Shown piece by piece: positions 36,314 through 49,303 of a stretch of DNA of 64,000 bases (position 1 is its first letter; the number at the start of each line of letters is the position of its first letter). This stretch comes from Terana coerulea (taxonomy: Eukaryota; Basidiomycota; Agaricomycetes; Polyporales; Phanerochaetaceae). The stretch is taken from positions 49,509-113,508 of the forward strand of contig JAKOGH010000160.1 of assembly GCA_024811115.1 (NCBI GenBank), read 5' to 3'. Under the pieces are notes generated by a model. That model was not told the origin of the DNA, made no database searches, and was given only the letters and a program-made list of their open reading frames with translations. The translations under genes and the position numbers were made by a program.

Positions 36314-36728
36314 CCGGTTCGAAATTGCTATACTCGTGTATCATCTAATTTAATACATCTTCTCTGGTTGTCTCGGGAGAGAGGCTCATATTGTTGAATG
36401 GCCTTCCTCACCTCCGCATGGTTTCGTTGTGACGTCGACATCGACGCGGACTTACCACTTCATACTTGGCCAGTCTACGAGTTGCGCCACTGACATTATG
36501 TACCATACCGCGTACCCACATGCGATTACAGTCGTAGACCTGAGGCCTGAAGGCCTGATGTCTGAAGCCGAGTCAGATCTCAGCCATTAACTTGAATGCC
36601 ATCACGTGAAGCGCGAAATTAAGATCGCGTTCGAACTCTCACTTGCTGTGACTCATCCCACCACCACCACCACCATCCACACTCGCCCCAAAACACCTCC
36701 AGGCCAGGCTGTACCTCTTCCGTTCAAA
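36314..36728. promoter_or_regulatory. Upstream region of the ornithine carbamoyltransferase gene
   Basis: 415 bp before the ATG at 36729. It includes a (CCA)n tract (36658-36675) and pyrimidine-rich leader. The coding frame stays open to an upstream ATG at 36606. Confidence 0.35.
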
Positions 36729-38043
36729 ATGCGTCCGCCACACCTTATGACCCTCGCAGACCTCAGCCCACTCCAAATCAACAAGGTCCTCACCCATGCA
36801 CGCTATCTCAAACAGGTGTCCATGCCGTGGCTTTTGCCTCAGAAGCGCGACGGCAGGAATCTTCGAATGCCTTCGCAGTCGTTATTCGGCAAGTCTATAG
36901 CACTGTTGTTCTCAAAGCGGAGCACTCGTACCCGCGTGGCTGCTGAGACGGCTGCTGGGCTCCTCGGTGGTCGTGCTCTGTTCCTCGGAAAGGAGGACAT
37001 CCAGATTGGCGTCAATGAGTCTGTACGTGACTCGTCTCGAGTCATAGGTGGAATGTGCCAAGGAATATTTGCCCGTGTGGGTGCGCACGAGGAAATTGAG
37101 GTACGTTATATGACTGCGTTCGTGTCGTTCTGAATTCATCATGAGTGATTAGGAACTAGCCAAATACTCTCCTGTCCCAGTTCTCAACGCCCTGTCCTCC
37201 TATTGGCATCCTACACAAGTTCTGGCGGATTTACTTACCCTCCAAGAGAATGCACATCTGTTCGACCCAGCAGTCGAAAAGCTAGTATCGGATCCGGAAG
37301 CATTCGCTCGTGCCAGGACATTCTTCCCTCTGCCGACCTTGAGGCCCCTGACTGTTGCGTATGTTGGTGACTCGGCGAACGTCCTGCATGACATGTTAGT
37401 CGCGTATCCTCGGTTAGGCCATAAGCTACGTATCGCTTCACCGGAGGACGAGAAGTACAGGGCACCGAAGGCTGTTTGGGATAAGGTTGTTGAGCTTCAA
37501 TGCGACAAGAACATTTGGTGGGGCACAGATCCTAAGGAGGCCGTACAGGGAGCAGACGTCGTCGTTACCGATACATGGTGAGAGGAAGGTACACTGCTGC
37601 AATTGCCCTAGATATTCACACGTCTTTAGGATATCTATGGGACAAGAGGCAGAGAAGGCAGAACGATTAAAAGCGTTCCAGGGATATCAAGTCACGGAAC
37701 AGCTGTGTCGCGAAGGTGGTGCAAACCCTGACTGGAAATTCCTGCACTGTTTACCCCGCAAACAAGACGAGGTCGATGATGAGGTACTTCGCTCATTCTC
37801 GCGTTATTGGCTTCATGGCTGAGGGCCTGCGCTCAGGTCTTCTACGGTCCGCGGTCCCTGGTATTCCCTGAGGCAGACAATCGGAAGTGGACGATCATGG
37901 CACTCTTCGAGTGAGTGTCGCTCTTCTCTTATTGAGATAACCAACGTTCTAACGGAGCATCACTCACTAACAGCCTCCTCTTCGGCAAATGGGATCTCGG
38001 GGCTGCTGGAGTAGCTGCAGCACCTCGTGCGACATCTTCTTGA
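36729..38043 (+). CDS. ARG3: Ornithine carbamoyltransferase
   Basis: Five exons (36729-37100, 37153-37577, 37630-37783, 37837-37910, 37974-38043) join without lesions into 364 residues. The reaction is carbamoyl phosphate plus ornithine to citrulline, in arginine synthesis. Visible signatures: carbamoyl-phosphate loop [13 protein letters not shown]; the second substrate motif [32 protein letters not shown]; the ornithine-side [17 protein letters not shown]; and HCLPRK with the catalytic Cys. Start chosen at 36729 because homologues begin near MxPxHLxTLADLS. An in-frame ATG at 36606 would add 41 residues, which could act as a mitochondrial leader, although that stretch is not strongly amphipathic. 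It is followed, same strand, by glycogen synthase. Confidence 0.95.
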
Positions 38044-38522
38044 TCGCCGTCTGGACGGTTATAGACTATTAAACAGTCGATCCTCCAAACCCTGCTGCTC
38101 CTTTGAGTAGATAACGAACATGTCGAAGGATTTAGTGCTTTGAAAAATGTGCTCGACTAGTGTCTTTCACGCAGCAGAGCCGCTGTGTTCGTCTCCGTTC
38201 TGCACTTGCTATTCCAGAACTTGCCCATGCCAAGGGATCATAAACAAGTGGATTTGATCATTTTGTGGGACGCGCCAGAGCGGGTGTCACAATACGTCAC
38301 GTTTGTCACAGGAACGTTTGCGGGGATGCCCCACGTGGTGTGACGTCACGGTCTGGGGAAACGTCCTTCTGCTGGGTCGTATTTCATCAACCGAGCCCGA
38401 CTTCGCTCACTCGCACCCGTTTTCCCCGTCTTTCTCTCTCAGCATCCCTCAGCTGCAGGGTGATTTTGACCCAACCCTCGTACTCAACTCGCCAACCATA
38501 CCTCATTCACCACGACTTCACG

Positions 38523-41113
38523 ATGTCTGACGACACGAAGCGCGACGTTCGAAACCCGCTTCTCTTTGAGATCGCTTGGGAGGTCGCGAACAAGGTCGGC
38601 GGTATCTACACTGTTATCAAGACAAAAGTTCCCGTCACCGTATCGGAGTATGGAGACCGATACTGCTTGATAGGCCCTCTGAGCTACAAGACCGCACCGA
38701 TGGAGGTTGAGCAACAGGAGCCCCATGACCCACATCTCGCAGCGACGCTCGACTCTATGCGTAACGCCGGCGTAAAATGCCTCTACGGCCGCTGGCTTGT
38801 GGAAGGCGCTCCGCATGTACTGCTGTTTGATACCGGATCACAGTACTCGCGCTTGGACGAGTGGAAGGGCGACCTGTGGAATCTGGCAGGGATTCCGACA
38901 CCGCCGAACGATCATGAAACCAACGAGACTATCGTCTTTGGGTACCTAGTGGCGTGGTTCTTAGGAGAGGTGCGTGCATGGTTGGTTGTAATTGTCCCTT
39001 ACGACTGATATCCTATCAGTATGTTTCGCGCCAACTTCAAACCGCGATCGTAGCCCACTTCCATGAGTGGCAAGTTGGTCTTGCGATCCCGCTGTTGAGG
39101 AAGCGTCACGTCGACGTCACGACTGTCTTCACGACTCATGCCACGCTTCTTGGCCGCTACCTCTGTGCTGGCAGTGTCGATTTCTATAACAACCTCCAAT
39201 ACTTCGATGTGGATCACGAAGCAGGCAAACGCGGTATCTACCACCGTTACTGCATCGAGCGCTCCTCCGCTCACTGCGCGGACGTCTTCACCACTGTCTC
39301 GCACATCACTGCATACGAGTCCGAGCATCTGTTGAAGCGCAAGCCGGACGGTGTCCTCCCCAACGGTCTCAACGTGGTCAAGTTCCAAGCAATGCACGAG
39401 TTCCAGAATTTGCACGCGGCTGCCAAGGCGAAGATTCATGAGTTCGTTCGTGGACACTTCTATGGACACTACGACTTTGATCTTGAGAACACGCTCTATG
39501 TGCGTCTTTCCGCAGGTTACCCTCAACGTTATCGCTGACAATTGAACAGATGTTCACTGCTGGTCGCTATGAGTACCGGAATAAGGGAGTTGACATGTTT
39601 ATTGAAAGTCTTGCTCGTACGTACACCTACTCGCCAGTAGTGGGTGCGTAGCTCACTAAATTGCGCTCTCCGTACTGCAGGGCTCAACTACCGCCTGAAA
39701 AAGTCTGAATCCAAGACAACGGTCGTCGCTTTCATCATCATGCCGGCTACTACGCATTCATATACCATCGACGCGCTGAAAGGCCAGGCTGTCACGAAGC
39801 AATTGCGGGACACGGTCACAGAGATTCAGAACAAGATTGGAGCGCGGTTGTTTGATCACGCGATGAGGTCAAACGGGTATGCTGGTCCCAGATATCACCT
39901 GTGTTGAGAGGTACTGATGCTGCGTTGCAGAGAACACGGAACCCTACCTACACCCAATGACCTTCTTTCCGACGAAGACAAGGTGTTGCTGAAGCGTCGT
40001 ATATTTGCTTTGAAGCGCAATGCTCTGCCTCCAGTCACGACGCACAACATGTCCGACGATGCTGCCGACCCTATTCTAAACCAGATTCGTCGCGTTCAGC
40101 TGTTCAACTCGAGCTCAGATCGCGTCAAGGTCGTGTTCCACCCAGACTTCTTGAACTCCAACAACCCTATTCTCGGCATGGATTACGAGGAGTTTGTGCG
40201 TGGATGCCATCTCGGAGTGTTCCCGAGTTACTATGAGCCGTGGGGATACACTCCTGCTGAGTGCACCGTTGTATGTCATTGCATGTTTTCTCATCGTGCT
40301 CTATTATGTCACTAACTTTAACTCACGCATAGATGGGCATCCCGTCTATCACGACCAACCTATCGGGCTTCGGCTGCTTCATGCAAGACCTTATCGAGAG
40401 CCCAGCCGATGAGGGCTGCTACATCGTTGATCGTCGTAGCCAGTCGGTGGAGGACTCCGTGAACCAGCTTACCGACCACATGTTCAGCTTCGTATCGAAG
40501 TCCAGGCGCCAGCGTATCAACCAGCGTAACCGCGTTGAGCGGTTGAGCCCTTGCTCGACTGGAAGAACCTCGGCATCGAGTACTCGAAGGCCCGGCAACT
40601 TGCCCTGCGGAGGGCATATCCCGAGGCTTTCTACGGTGCGGAGGCCGAAGAGGATATCGACTTTGGCGGCGTAGAGCGCATGCTACCGAACTCTGTCCCG
40701 GCCAGCCCTCGATTCAGGATGTCAGGCATTGCGACGCCAGGGGACCTCGGCACTCTCACTGAAGAGGTACGGTGTTGTGTCATTGTTTGCGACTTCTTGA
40801 AGCTGATCACAGCAATTAGATGCAGGGCCTTTCCACCAGCGACTATCGTGGCCACCAGTGGCCGACGTCGGCGGATGATGAGGAGGAAGGTTACCCCTTG
40901 TATGTGTATTCAGTTCTTGATACCAAGCAAATGTTGACTGGCACGTTTCATAGCCCCTTGGTTATGAAGGTGCGATCCCGTGCCAGCTCAGTAATGTCAG
41001 GTGCAAGCACGCCGGGTGGTGGCAAGTCCAACAGTCTCAGCGAAGGTGACTTGCGGAAGGCGGATGCTGCACTCAGCCATGTGCAGTCCAACGGAGTGAA
41101 TGGTACATATTAG
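38523..41113 (+). CDS. GSY: Glycogen [starch] synthase (GT3)
   Basis: Eight exons (38523-38969, 39020-39499, 39550-39616, 39681-39867, 39931-40270, 40333-40766, 40820-40899, 40954-41113), about 731 residues, the usual fungal length. It transfers glucose from UDP-glucose to glycogen in the cytosol. Landmarks: N-terminal [20 protein letters not shown] (UDP-glucose loop), [32 protein letters not shown], the catalytic-site [54 protein letters not shown], and a Ser-rich C-terminus ([17 protein letters not shown]) like that phosphorylated in yeast Gsy2. One base seems missing near 40548 (GAGCCCTTGCTC), since the frame must shift there to keep [20 protein letters not shown]. This is the last gene before the AT-rich block. 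Confidence 0.95.
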
Positions 41114-42514
41114 AGTGCCGACTTCACTGTATTTCATATCATATCAATCAATCACATCATGTTAATCTGCTCAGCCCCTCTGTATGTAAATGAATCTCTA
41201 CATGCTCAGGTGCATTTTGGGGTCTGAGCTTCGCCGAGTTTCTTCAGCCTGGAGCCAACTTCCAAGCAAAACCCCAGCCTGAAGCTGGAAATGGACCACT
41301 GAGCCACTGGCCAGCTAGTAGTTCACCTTCAAATGATGCCTCAGCCAGTTGCATCAGGTTAACTGTTAAGTTGAGGCTCAACATTCAACTTGAGGTTAAC
41401 CTGAATCTGAATCCATCACATAAAATAATTGCGGTGTATTTGGCAAGCAAAGCTTGGAACATAGTTTGCATTTTTGGGAAATGTCTTATAATGGAGCAAA
41501 TAGGCTACAGAGCTATCTAAGGTATCTAAAATAGAGCTTTTATTCTCTTTAGCAACCTGGTTAGCAAAGGTTGCTATAAGTAACTTCTAGTATTTAGACT
41601 CCATTTGCTTATAAGTTAGCAACTTCAGCGAAATTTTATGTTGACACTAAGTTGTTGTATTAGCTTTTATTATGTTAACCAAATATATAAGCATAGTGAG
41701 ACCTTAGGCTTAACCTTTATACTAGTAAATACTTGTACAAGCCACTTTATTGCCTTTTTAAGCTATATGAGTAAGTGAGGAATTCAGCCCTATGTTAATG
41801 TCTTCCAGATTTAGTAGATAATTAGCATTTAAGCTGTAATAAGCAAGATTTAGGGCCATACAAAGTCAGGAAGGCTATGCACTACTAATTTACCACTTAA
41901 AAATGTTAAAGGCCTATCAATGACAATTAGAGCTAGTTTAATACTCTTTAAGGCTTGATTATTAATAACATAAACTATAACACACATTATTATAAGAACT
42001 TTATTACACTATGCTTTATGTGCTAATGCTGTTGGCCTTGCATTAACTATTTATCATTTTATAATTCTTATCAAATATAATACTTGCTTTTATTATTACT
42101 GTAATTACTCTATGATTTGAGTTTTTATAACCATATATTTATATTATTTCTACTTTACAATAAACATCTATTTACATTATCAGTATGCTTACTTACTAGC
42201 CAAGTTTATAATAGAAGCCTACTAAGTGCCCTTTGTTAATATCTTGAGCACTCAATTATTCAGTGCTAGGGCTTTGAAAACTAAATAGCAACTCTGAGCA
42301 AGTGGATTGCTTAATAGAATATACTCCAAAATAGCATTATGATATTATTTTCCATCAAAATAAATGCAAGCTTTATATGCATTATGCAAAATAATAATAT
42401 AGCAGCTAAACACATACATACTAAGATTTTTAGCTTAACCAATAACAGCTTGAGATGTTTATATATACAGGTTGAATAGGCTATTGCTAGCATATAGTAA
42501 GTGTTATTTATTTA

Positions 42515-43222
42515 TTCATTTAGCATTGCTTTCTTTTGCCTTGCTATTAATTTGAATCATAACTTCTATATTTTTGACTATAACTCACATTATTACACTT
42601 ATTTTTTATCTCTCACTTTAGGCTTAATATTATATCTTATACATTTTCTAATAATATTTTATAGCATAATACCCACACTCACTCTAGTATGATATAATTA
42701 CTACTCAGTGCTATATATAAAGTACTGTTAATAAAGTACTTTTATGAAGCATAGTTGGAAGATTTTTGAATATATATTTCTTAGCTTACCTTCATAATTA
42801 CACCTTTGCCCTTGCGCTAATCTACCATTATACTAAACATTATCATTTAGAGCAATAGCTCTTATTGTAAAGTGTAAATCTTTCATAATATATCAATTTA
42901 CATAATTTATACTTTGTATTATTTATCATATACGTGGCTACACTAAATAACTGAACATCTGCTATGGTGCTAGTTCACTAGCTGTCGTTTTATAGTTCTC
43001 TACCATTTAGTGATTTTTGCTTAGGCAGTATAACCCCTCAGATAGCTATTATAGTACAATTGGATATTAGATATCAAGCTAGTTTTATATTTCACACAAC
43101 ATATCTCCCTTCTAAGCCCTTCAAATAGGGCAAGGCTCTAGTGCTACAGCAGATGTTTGGTTATTTAGTGTGGCCACATGTAGTACCTTGCTACCATTTA
43201 ACATTGACTATTTTTATATAAA
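42515..43222. repeat. Unknown dispersed repeat, copy 1 (interrupted by a MITE)
   Basis: Aligns over its length with 46928-47370: matching landmarks include CTTGCTATTAATTTGAATCA versus CTTGCTATCAATCTGAATGA, TTTTATAGCATAATAC, and GAGCAATAGCTCTTATTGTA versus GAGTAATAACTCTTATTGTA. The 228-bp MITE at 42942-43169 is absent from the other copy, and an old LTR begins at its right edge. No coding potential recognised; it could be part of a larger element. Confidence 0.65.
42942..43169. mobile_element. 228-bp hAT-like MITE
   Basis: Inverted ends (ACTAAATAACTGAACATCTG ... CAGATGTTTGGTTATTTAGT) are flanked by an 8-bp duplication with one C/T difference (GTGGCTAC 42934-42941, GTGGCCAC 43170-43177). It interrupts the repeat at 42515-43222; the homologous copy at 46928-47370 lacks it. 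Confidence 0.7.
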
Positions 43223-43224
43223 AC

Positions 43225-45060
43225 TGTTGCAAATTTTCCTCAGCGCTAGTTTATAGTGCTTAGTATGTAACATTAAGCTACAGAATATATTATTAAATTA
43301 TCACACAGCATTACAAAATGCTGAATCAGTCTGCCATATGCTTATCACATAGTTATCAGAGATATACCTCATATGGACATAGAATCTGGGACTCTAATCT
43401 GGAACTGGTCTGGACTATCACCTCAGTATGATGTTAGTATAACATCATGGTTTGATAGTGTATAGTAGCTTGATTATAATATTTTAATACTATTAATGTT
43501 AGCATGATAGCCAGGTTAGATCTGATAAGGAAGTTAGAGCAGTAGTATGCTCTAGAGCCTTAGTTATAGATTACCTAACTATATCAGTCAGCATATAGTA
43601 TTGGAGGTCTTAAATAGTGTCAGAGGTCCCTTTACATGTGTATATAAAGAGGCTAGTCTGTAGGCTAATCCCCTAGACTCAATAACATTGTTAATTCATA
43701 TGTACTCTACTCACTCTACTCAAGCCCTTTGCTTTTTCCCATCTCTTTTAAGTTATCCCAGCAGGTGAGTATTGGAGTTTTGTGATAGTTTGTTAAGTCT
43801 ACTCTGCTGCTCGTTGTTGCTATCAAGGGCAACAAGCAGAACCTTTATTGCAGTGTCATGTGGCATATATATCATTATGCATAATATGTCAAAATGAACA
43901 CTATTGCTGTTTTGGTTCTGAGGGATTTTGCCACTGTTTGTAAAGGACTGAGGTTATAAGCTAGTCATTGTCAAGGGCTATGCTCTTTATTATTGAAAAG
44001 CACTATGTTGCAGGCTGTAGGCTGCTATTATAGCAGCATACTGGTCTTTGTGCCAATCCTCAAGCATACGAAGGTACTCACTGCGCTGTATAGTATGGAG
44101 CAATAAATTAGTGTGACTTACCTTCAAGTAGTTATGGCTATGAACCTTTGGATGTTGACAGCAAGCTAGCTTGGATAAGTATAGAGTTAATGTAATATTG
44201 GCTTGAAATCCATTTGCTGCAGGGCTAAAACTATGTTAGAGACCTTCATGTTACTCTTGAGTGAGCTAGCACCTCTAGACCTAGTAAGAGAAATCAGGTT
44301 GTTATTGACAATACTAATTGTATGCATTGCAACTGCACAATTTTATTAGGTTGTTCCATTCATTTACTATTTTTTGTACTGTATCTACTGAAATAAAGAC
44401 CAGTACTGATGCTATTGTTATGCAGCCATGCTGAAAGTACCTTCTGTATTCACTATCTATTCAAAGAACAAGCTTTTGGGCCTTTGCAAACATATCTCTT
44501 TTTTTAAAGAGATCTGAGTCAAGTATGCTAATGTAGGCAAGCTGCAAGCCTTGAAAGGTTTACAATTCAGGCTACATGCAACCACACTCCTATCCTCACA
44601 TTTCTACAGAGTGCAAGCAGCTGATTCAAGAAGCTGAGGCTAACTCACTACTTAAGCACATTGAAAGCTACACTCGATGAAGCAGCATCAAAAGAAGCTG
44701 CTTGACTAACTCTCCAACCCCTAGCCACCACTTGCTGAATAACTTGTACATTGTGAAAAGTATCAGATTCCTCAGCTACTCAGCTAAGCTTCATTTTTAA
44801 CAAATGAAGCTGATAAAGCATTCTGACAAATACTAACTGATGCTCGAGGCTACAAAAATTTGCCTCAACTTAGTGTTTAAGAAACTAGGTAAAGAGAACT
44901 TGTTGCAGGACATTGGTTACACTGATATAGTGCAAGTGCCTAAGGAGATTTAGAACAAGCTCTGAGGCTGGTACAACAAGTTTTAGAACATTTGTGAGAA
45001 TCTGGACTCAGTGAGGCAGAAGTTGGATAATAAACAGTTACATTTCTGAGTTTATGAACA
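43225..45060 (+). mobile_element. Old, truncated relative of the Ty3/Gypsy element: LTR plus 5' internal region
   Basis: 43225 to about 43785 aligns with the LTRs at 49304 and 56817 (starts TGTTGCAAATTTTCC, includes GATGCTGAATCAG-type and CAGCAGGTGAGTATT landmarks). The following 1.3 kb aligns with 49864 to about 51100, through GAAGTTGGATAATAAACAGT. It then stops matching, with no gag or pol and no second LTR. Many positions that are C or G in the younger element are T or A here, as expected for deamination. Confidence 0.75.
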
Positions 45061-46927
45061 AACCATTTGAATAAAGAACCCTTAATATATCAAGCTATCC
45101 TGTCTGTATAGCTACTATAGATGTATAGCAAGGGTCCACTTTATATAGCATGTATAATACAATGGGCTGCTATGAAAGTGCTATATATCTATGTATATAT
45201 TAGCCTGTAAATATCTTGCAGACATTGCAGCTCTAGTGTAATAGAACTGACAACATGCATATATTCTATGCATACCCCATACCAGGCATAGCATTGAGTT
45301 CAGAATATATACTATATAGATGATGTAATCATTATTCTTGGTAAGTTGTATAAAATCACTGGATAAATCATTCACAAATGCTAATACACCACAGTCAAGC
45401 AACAGAGGCAGTTGGAATTACAATCAAGTGTATACTATTCAACATTCATGATTAAAGTTAGCAAAGTCATTGTTGTGAAAATTCTGGATGGTTTCATCCT
45501 TTAGTAGCTCACTCCTGCTCTGCTTTCTATGAAAACTGTGCAATGAGCAATATTGTTGCAGTGTCAGTGAGAAGAAAATGCATCAAGCAGCTTTTATAGC
45601 TGCACTTAACATTGTGCAAGTGCAGATGGGTTTTTATATGCTACTCATTAAGGTTCTTCATATGTCAGTTGTAAACTCCACAATACGCATCCTCCTCAAA
45701 CTTATTCTTCTTAGGCCACAATGCGCTGGTATTTTAGTTATTGAGAGCATATTCAATTTGAACAGGTATTTATACAGCAATATACTCATTAAGTATAGTA
45801 AGTGACATACCACAGTGGTAATGGGTGCAATTGTTGGTAAAGAATCAGATTAAACTGGGTGGCATACGCACCCCAGCTCTTTAAAGTTGCACTGATATAT
45901 CATTGCTGGAGTAGGATAATACCAAAAGATATTGTTGAGATACTTGCTTGAGTTCTACCGCGTAACATGCTAATAAGCAAATGAGAGCATGAGAAATATC
46001 AGTGTGTACCTTTTTGAAACATATAGTGTAAAATTTCTTTTCTTAAAAAGCGCTTTCACTGCAGTCTTAATCTCTGCCTGAGTCTCTAACACTAAGCTGT
46101 AGTTGGTGACAATTGCACTTTAAGCCTTTTTCTTGACCTCACCCTGCAGCTAAGACACCATTGCTTATTCTAATCACTATGTGGCATTAACCAGTTGACT
46201 ATGAGAGAATAGTATAAATACACTTACCACAGCTAGCATATAAGAGGTATAAACTATATCTGCCAGTAAACATGCTACGTTAAGCTGCACTCACATTTTG
46301 GCAAGCCTTTAGAAAGGCAGTCTTTGACTTTGCAGTGATTATAATGTTATCCAGGCAAGCATTCTCAGTGGTAAAAAGATACAAAATGCTTTGTTGGACT
46401 TCTGTAGCAAGGCCTTGAATAAGAGAGCTGTGTCACCTTCACAAGGCTTGTAGCTAGTATTAGGCAGATAAAATGGCATAAAGGGCTGTGCCAATTCTGT
46501 ACGCAAAGATATTAGCATAGTAGGAGGCCTTGGTAATTGTGACAATTGGTGGTTGAATCCTGGAGGTCCTGGCTGAGAGCTTTTGCCTATTTGTAACACT
46601 GAGGAAGGTAAGTAGTGACAGTTGTGGCTGGTGTTGAAGTGAACTGTGTAACCAATGACAAATATTAAAAGCAACATATATATAACATACATACCTTCGG
46701 ATTGATGTAAGCCACTAGCTAACAGTTCTTCTTCTTCTTTTGCAGCTCTTCATCCTCCTCCTTATTAGAGTTAATATTTTCAAATTGTTAATGCAACTAA
46801 CAAGTACTGATATAAATGATACTTACAGAAAGCCCATTTCTTCCTCTTTAGAGCTCTTTTGCCTGGGTTGAATGGGCCATCATTAGTGTGTGGCAAGTAT
46901 GATTTTCTTGTTTATTTAGTATTGCTT

Positions 46928-47370
46928 TCTTTTACCTTGCTATCAATCTGAATGATAATTTCTACATATCTGACTATAATTTGCACTGATATCTCCTTCT
47001 TTCTCCCTTATTCTGGCTCTAATATTATAATTTGTATATATTCTCATTATGTTTTATAGTATAATACACATTTATTCCAGCTATAGTATAATTACTATTT
47101 AGTACTGTACATAAAGTATTGCTAGTAAAGTTCTTTTGTTGAACATGATTGTAAGGTTTTCTGGGCTTATATTTCTTAGCTTACCTTTATAATCACAGCT
47201 TTGCCTTTGTGTTAATTTGTTATTATACCAAATATCACCATTTAGAGTAATAACTCTTATTGTAAAGTAAAGCTTTCGATAATATATTAATCCACACAGT
47301 TTATACTTTATGCTGTCAACTATAATATTTTGCTGCCACTTAACATTAACTTTTTTTTATACAGAACATA
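46928..47370. repeat. Unknown dispersed repeat, copy 2
   Basis: Partner of 42515-43222 without the MITE; ends near TTAACATTAACTTTTTTTTATAC. Direct orientation relative to copy 1. Function and element class unknown. Confidence 0.6.
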
Positions 47371-47395
47371 AGAAAAATTGGCAAAGTGATAAATA

Positions 47396-47811
47396 CTAGC
47401 TCATTGATAAGTGCACTATTGCAAGTATTGCATTTGTGCTGGTTTTTGATACTATAAGCATTGAACCATTCAGTAGTTGATTAATAACTTGCATTTCCTT
47501 TAGGACTTGTTCTAATTTTCCAAATATTTGCATTGCATAGTATGACAAGTTAATTACCAATGATATTACTGCTAGCTCTATATTGCATTGAGCTGTTGCA
47601 ATGTGTACATGCATATTGTTTATAACGATAATTCTCCCTTTCTGCAATAAGTTCTCTGATAGATCCACAAAATGGCCATGCCCTTATTGTGAGGAATTAA
47701 AAACAAAGACTTGTTTACTTTGTAGAGTTCTTCTCTTAACAATTGCCTTGCATTATCTCTGAATAGTTGATCATTTTTTACAATAGTGAAAAGACTTGTA
47801 AACTGTGCCAA
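47396..47811 (-). pseudogene. Unrecognised minus-strand coding remnant
   Basis: Two overlapping frames on the minus strand read as one degenerate protein: QLLREELYKVNKSLFLIPHN, then after a frame change DLSENLLQKGRIIVINNMHV and a helical stretch FGKLEQVLKEMQVINQLLNG. It looks like a transposase-type tail with a coiled coil, but I do not recognise the family. It lies downstream of the Helitron helicase end and may or may not belong to it. Confidence 0.3.
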
Positions 47812-48339
47812 AAGGTCATTCTAATCAGCTATGTGTGTATTCTAAAATGTTAGCTGCTTTTATAAATAGAGTACAATATTATAAGCAAAGCATCATAGCC
47901 ACAACTGTTGTCCTCTAAGTAAATCCCCATTGCATAGTATCTGGTATATGTATAGGAGAGCGAACCTTTGGATTTTTGGCAGAGTTATGTATTATGAATC
48001 TTGGTATATTGAGCACTCATTTTTCGCTTTTGACATTTCTGTCTCATTGCTTAAGTAGCTAAAGCTATAGTTCCTTTAGCAGGAGTAAATAAAGCAGTAA
48101 ATGATTGCATAGAAGCTTTAGCTTGCTTTTTCCTTTGAACTTGTCAGCTTTCACAACATCCCATTCAAAGTCACCCTCATTGTCAGTATTTAACTATTGT
48201 GCATTATCTGTCTATTTCAGCACTTTTGGCATTTGCTTTGGAATATGTTCAACTTCCTTCCAATCACAGTATTTATATATGACTTAGTTCATGATAATAC
48301 CTCCAATATGCTTAGGTAGCTTTCTAATGAATGGCAGTT

Positions 48340-49303
48340 TTTGACTTAATCTAGAATTTCCAAATCATTAAATCCTTGTTTCAAATATTTAGAAATGCCT
48401 CCAGTAATTTTCGATAAATCACAGCCTGGAACAATTACAGTTTCTGCATGGGTAGAACCTTTTGATAAGCAAGTATATATAAATTGATGACTTTTGCAGT
48501 TTTGCAAGTTATATACATTATACTTTCTAGTCTCACTGGGAGAGTTATAATTTGTCATTGCAAAATTTTGTATAGTGTGCACTTGAGATCTCCAGATTTT
48601 GATTAATTTGCCATTAGGCATAGTGCATATAATATCAATGCCTTATCTAGTAATTGAAACTACATTAACAAGCAATTCTTTTAATTATATTTAGTTTGGC
48701 GGACTTGTCAATTCCACAAATACTGTTTCTAATATTTGATAATTATATTTATCTAATGACTTAGTGTTCAAGCTAATAACTTTTCCTCAGCACTATTTAT
48801 AACAATACATTCAGTTGCTAAGTTCTTTTTAATCATTACAGGTAATCTAATGCAAAGATTAATATTTTCTGCCTGATTCTCTGAACCAGCATGAGACATA
48901 TTCCACAGAGTGTCTTGTAAATATGGATCAGTATCATTGCTTATGCACACTAGATTGACTTTACGCTTGCACTGCTATTTCTTACTATTTCTTTATGTTC
49001 ATCTGACTTCACTTATTATATGCGTAAAGGCTATGCAAAACTTGTCCGGTTTTTTTTAGCAAAATGCTTAGTTTTTACCTTATTAATTTTATCAAAGTAT
49101 GAGTTTTATGAATAATGATTAATACATTTCTTAAATGTAAATCTGATAGTTTAAGCTAATAGGCCCTTCTTCAACAACTTTAGACTGTAATAATCGAATA
49201 TCCTCTTGTATACATGCCTTATACCTTATATTTTCTAATGCTGTTCTCAGTTTAGCATCTAGTTCATCTTTGTAGTCTTTGCCTCATATTTTCTCTTGGT
49301 ATA
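48340..49303 (-). pseudogene. Helitron helicase, C-terminal part (left of the retrotransposon)
   Basis: Minus-strand frames carry helicase C-terminal motifs. Next to 49303, IPRENMRQ (completed across the insertion), then KLRTALENIRYKACIQEDIR and LLQSKVV. At 48950-48768, LPVMIKKNLATECIVINSAE. At 48621-48346, FAMTNYNSPSETRKYNVYNL followed by QFIYTCLSKGST and ITGGISKYLKQGFNDLEILD. These match the end of Pif1-like helicases of basidiomycete Helitrons. Stops and shifts interrupt it. It is the continuation of 57371-61990. Confidence 0.8.
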
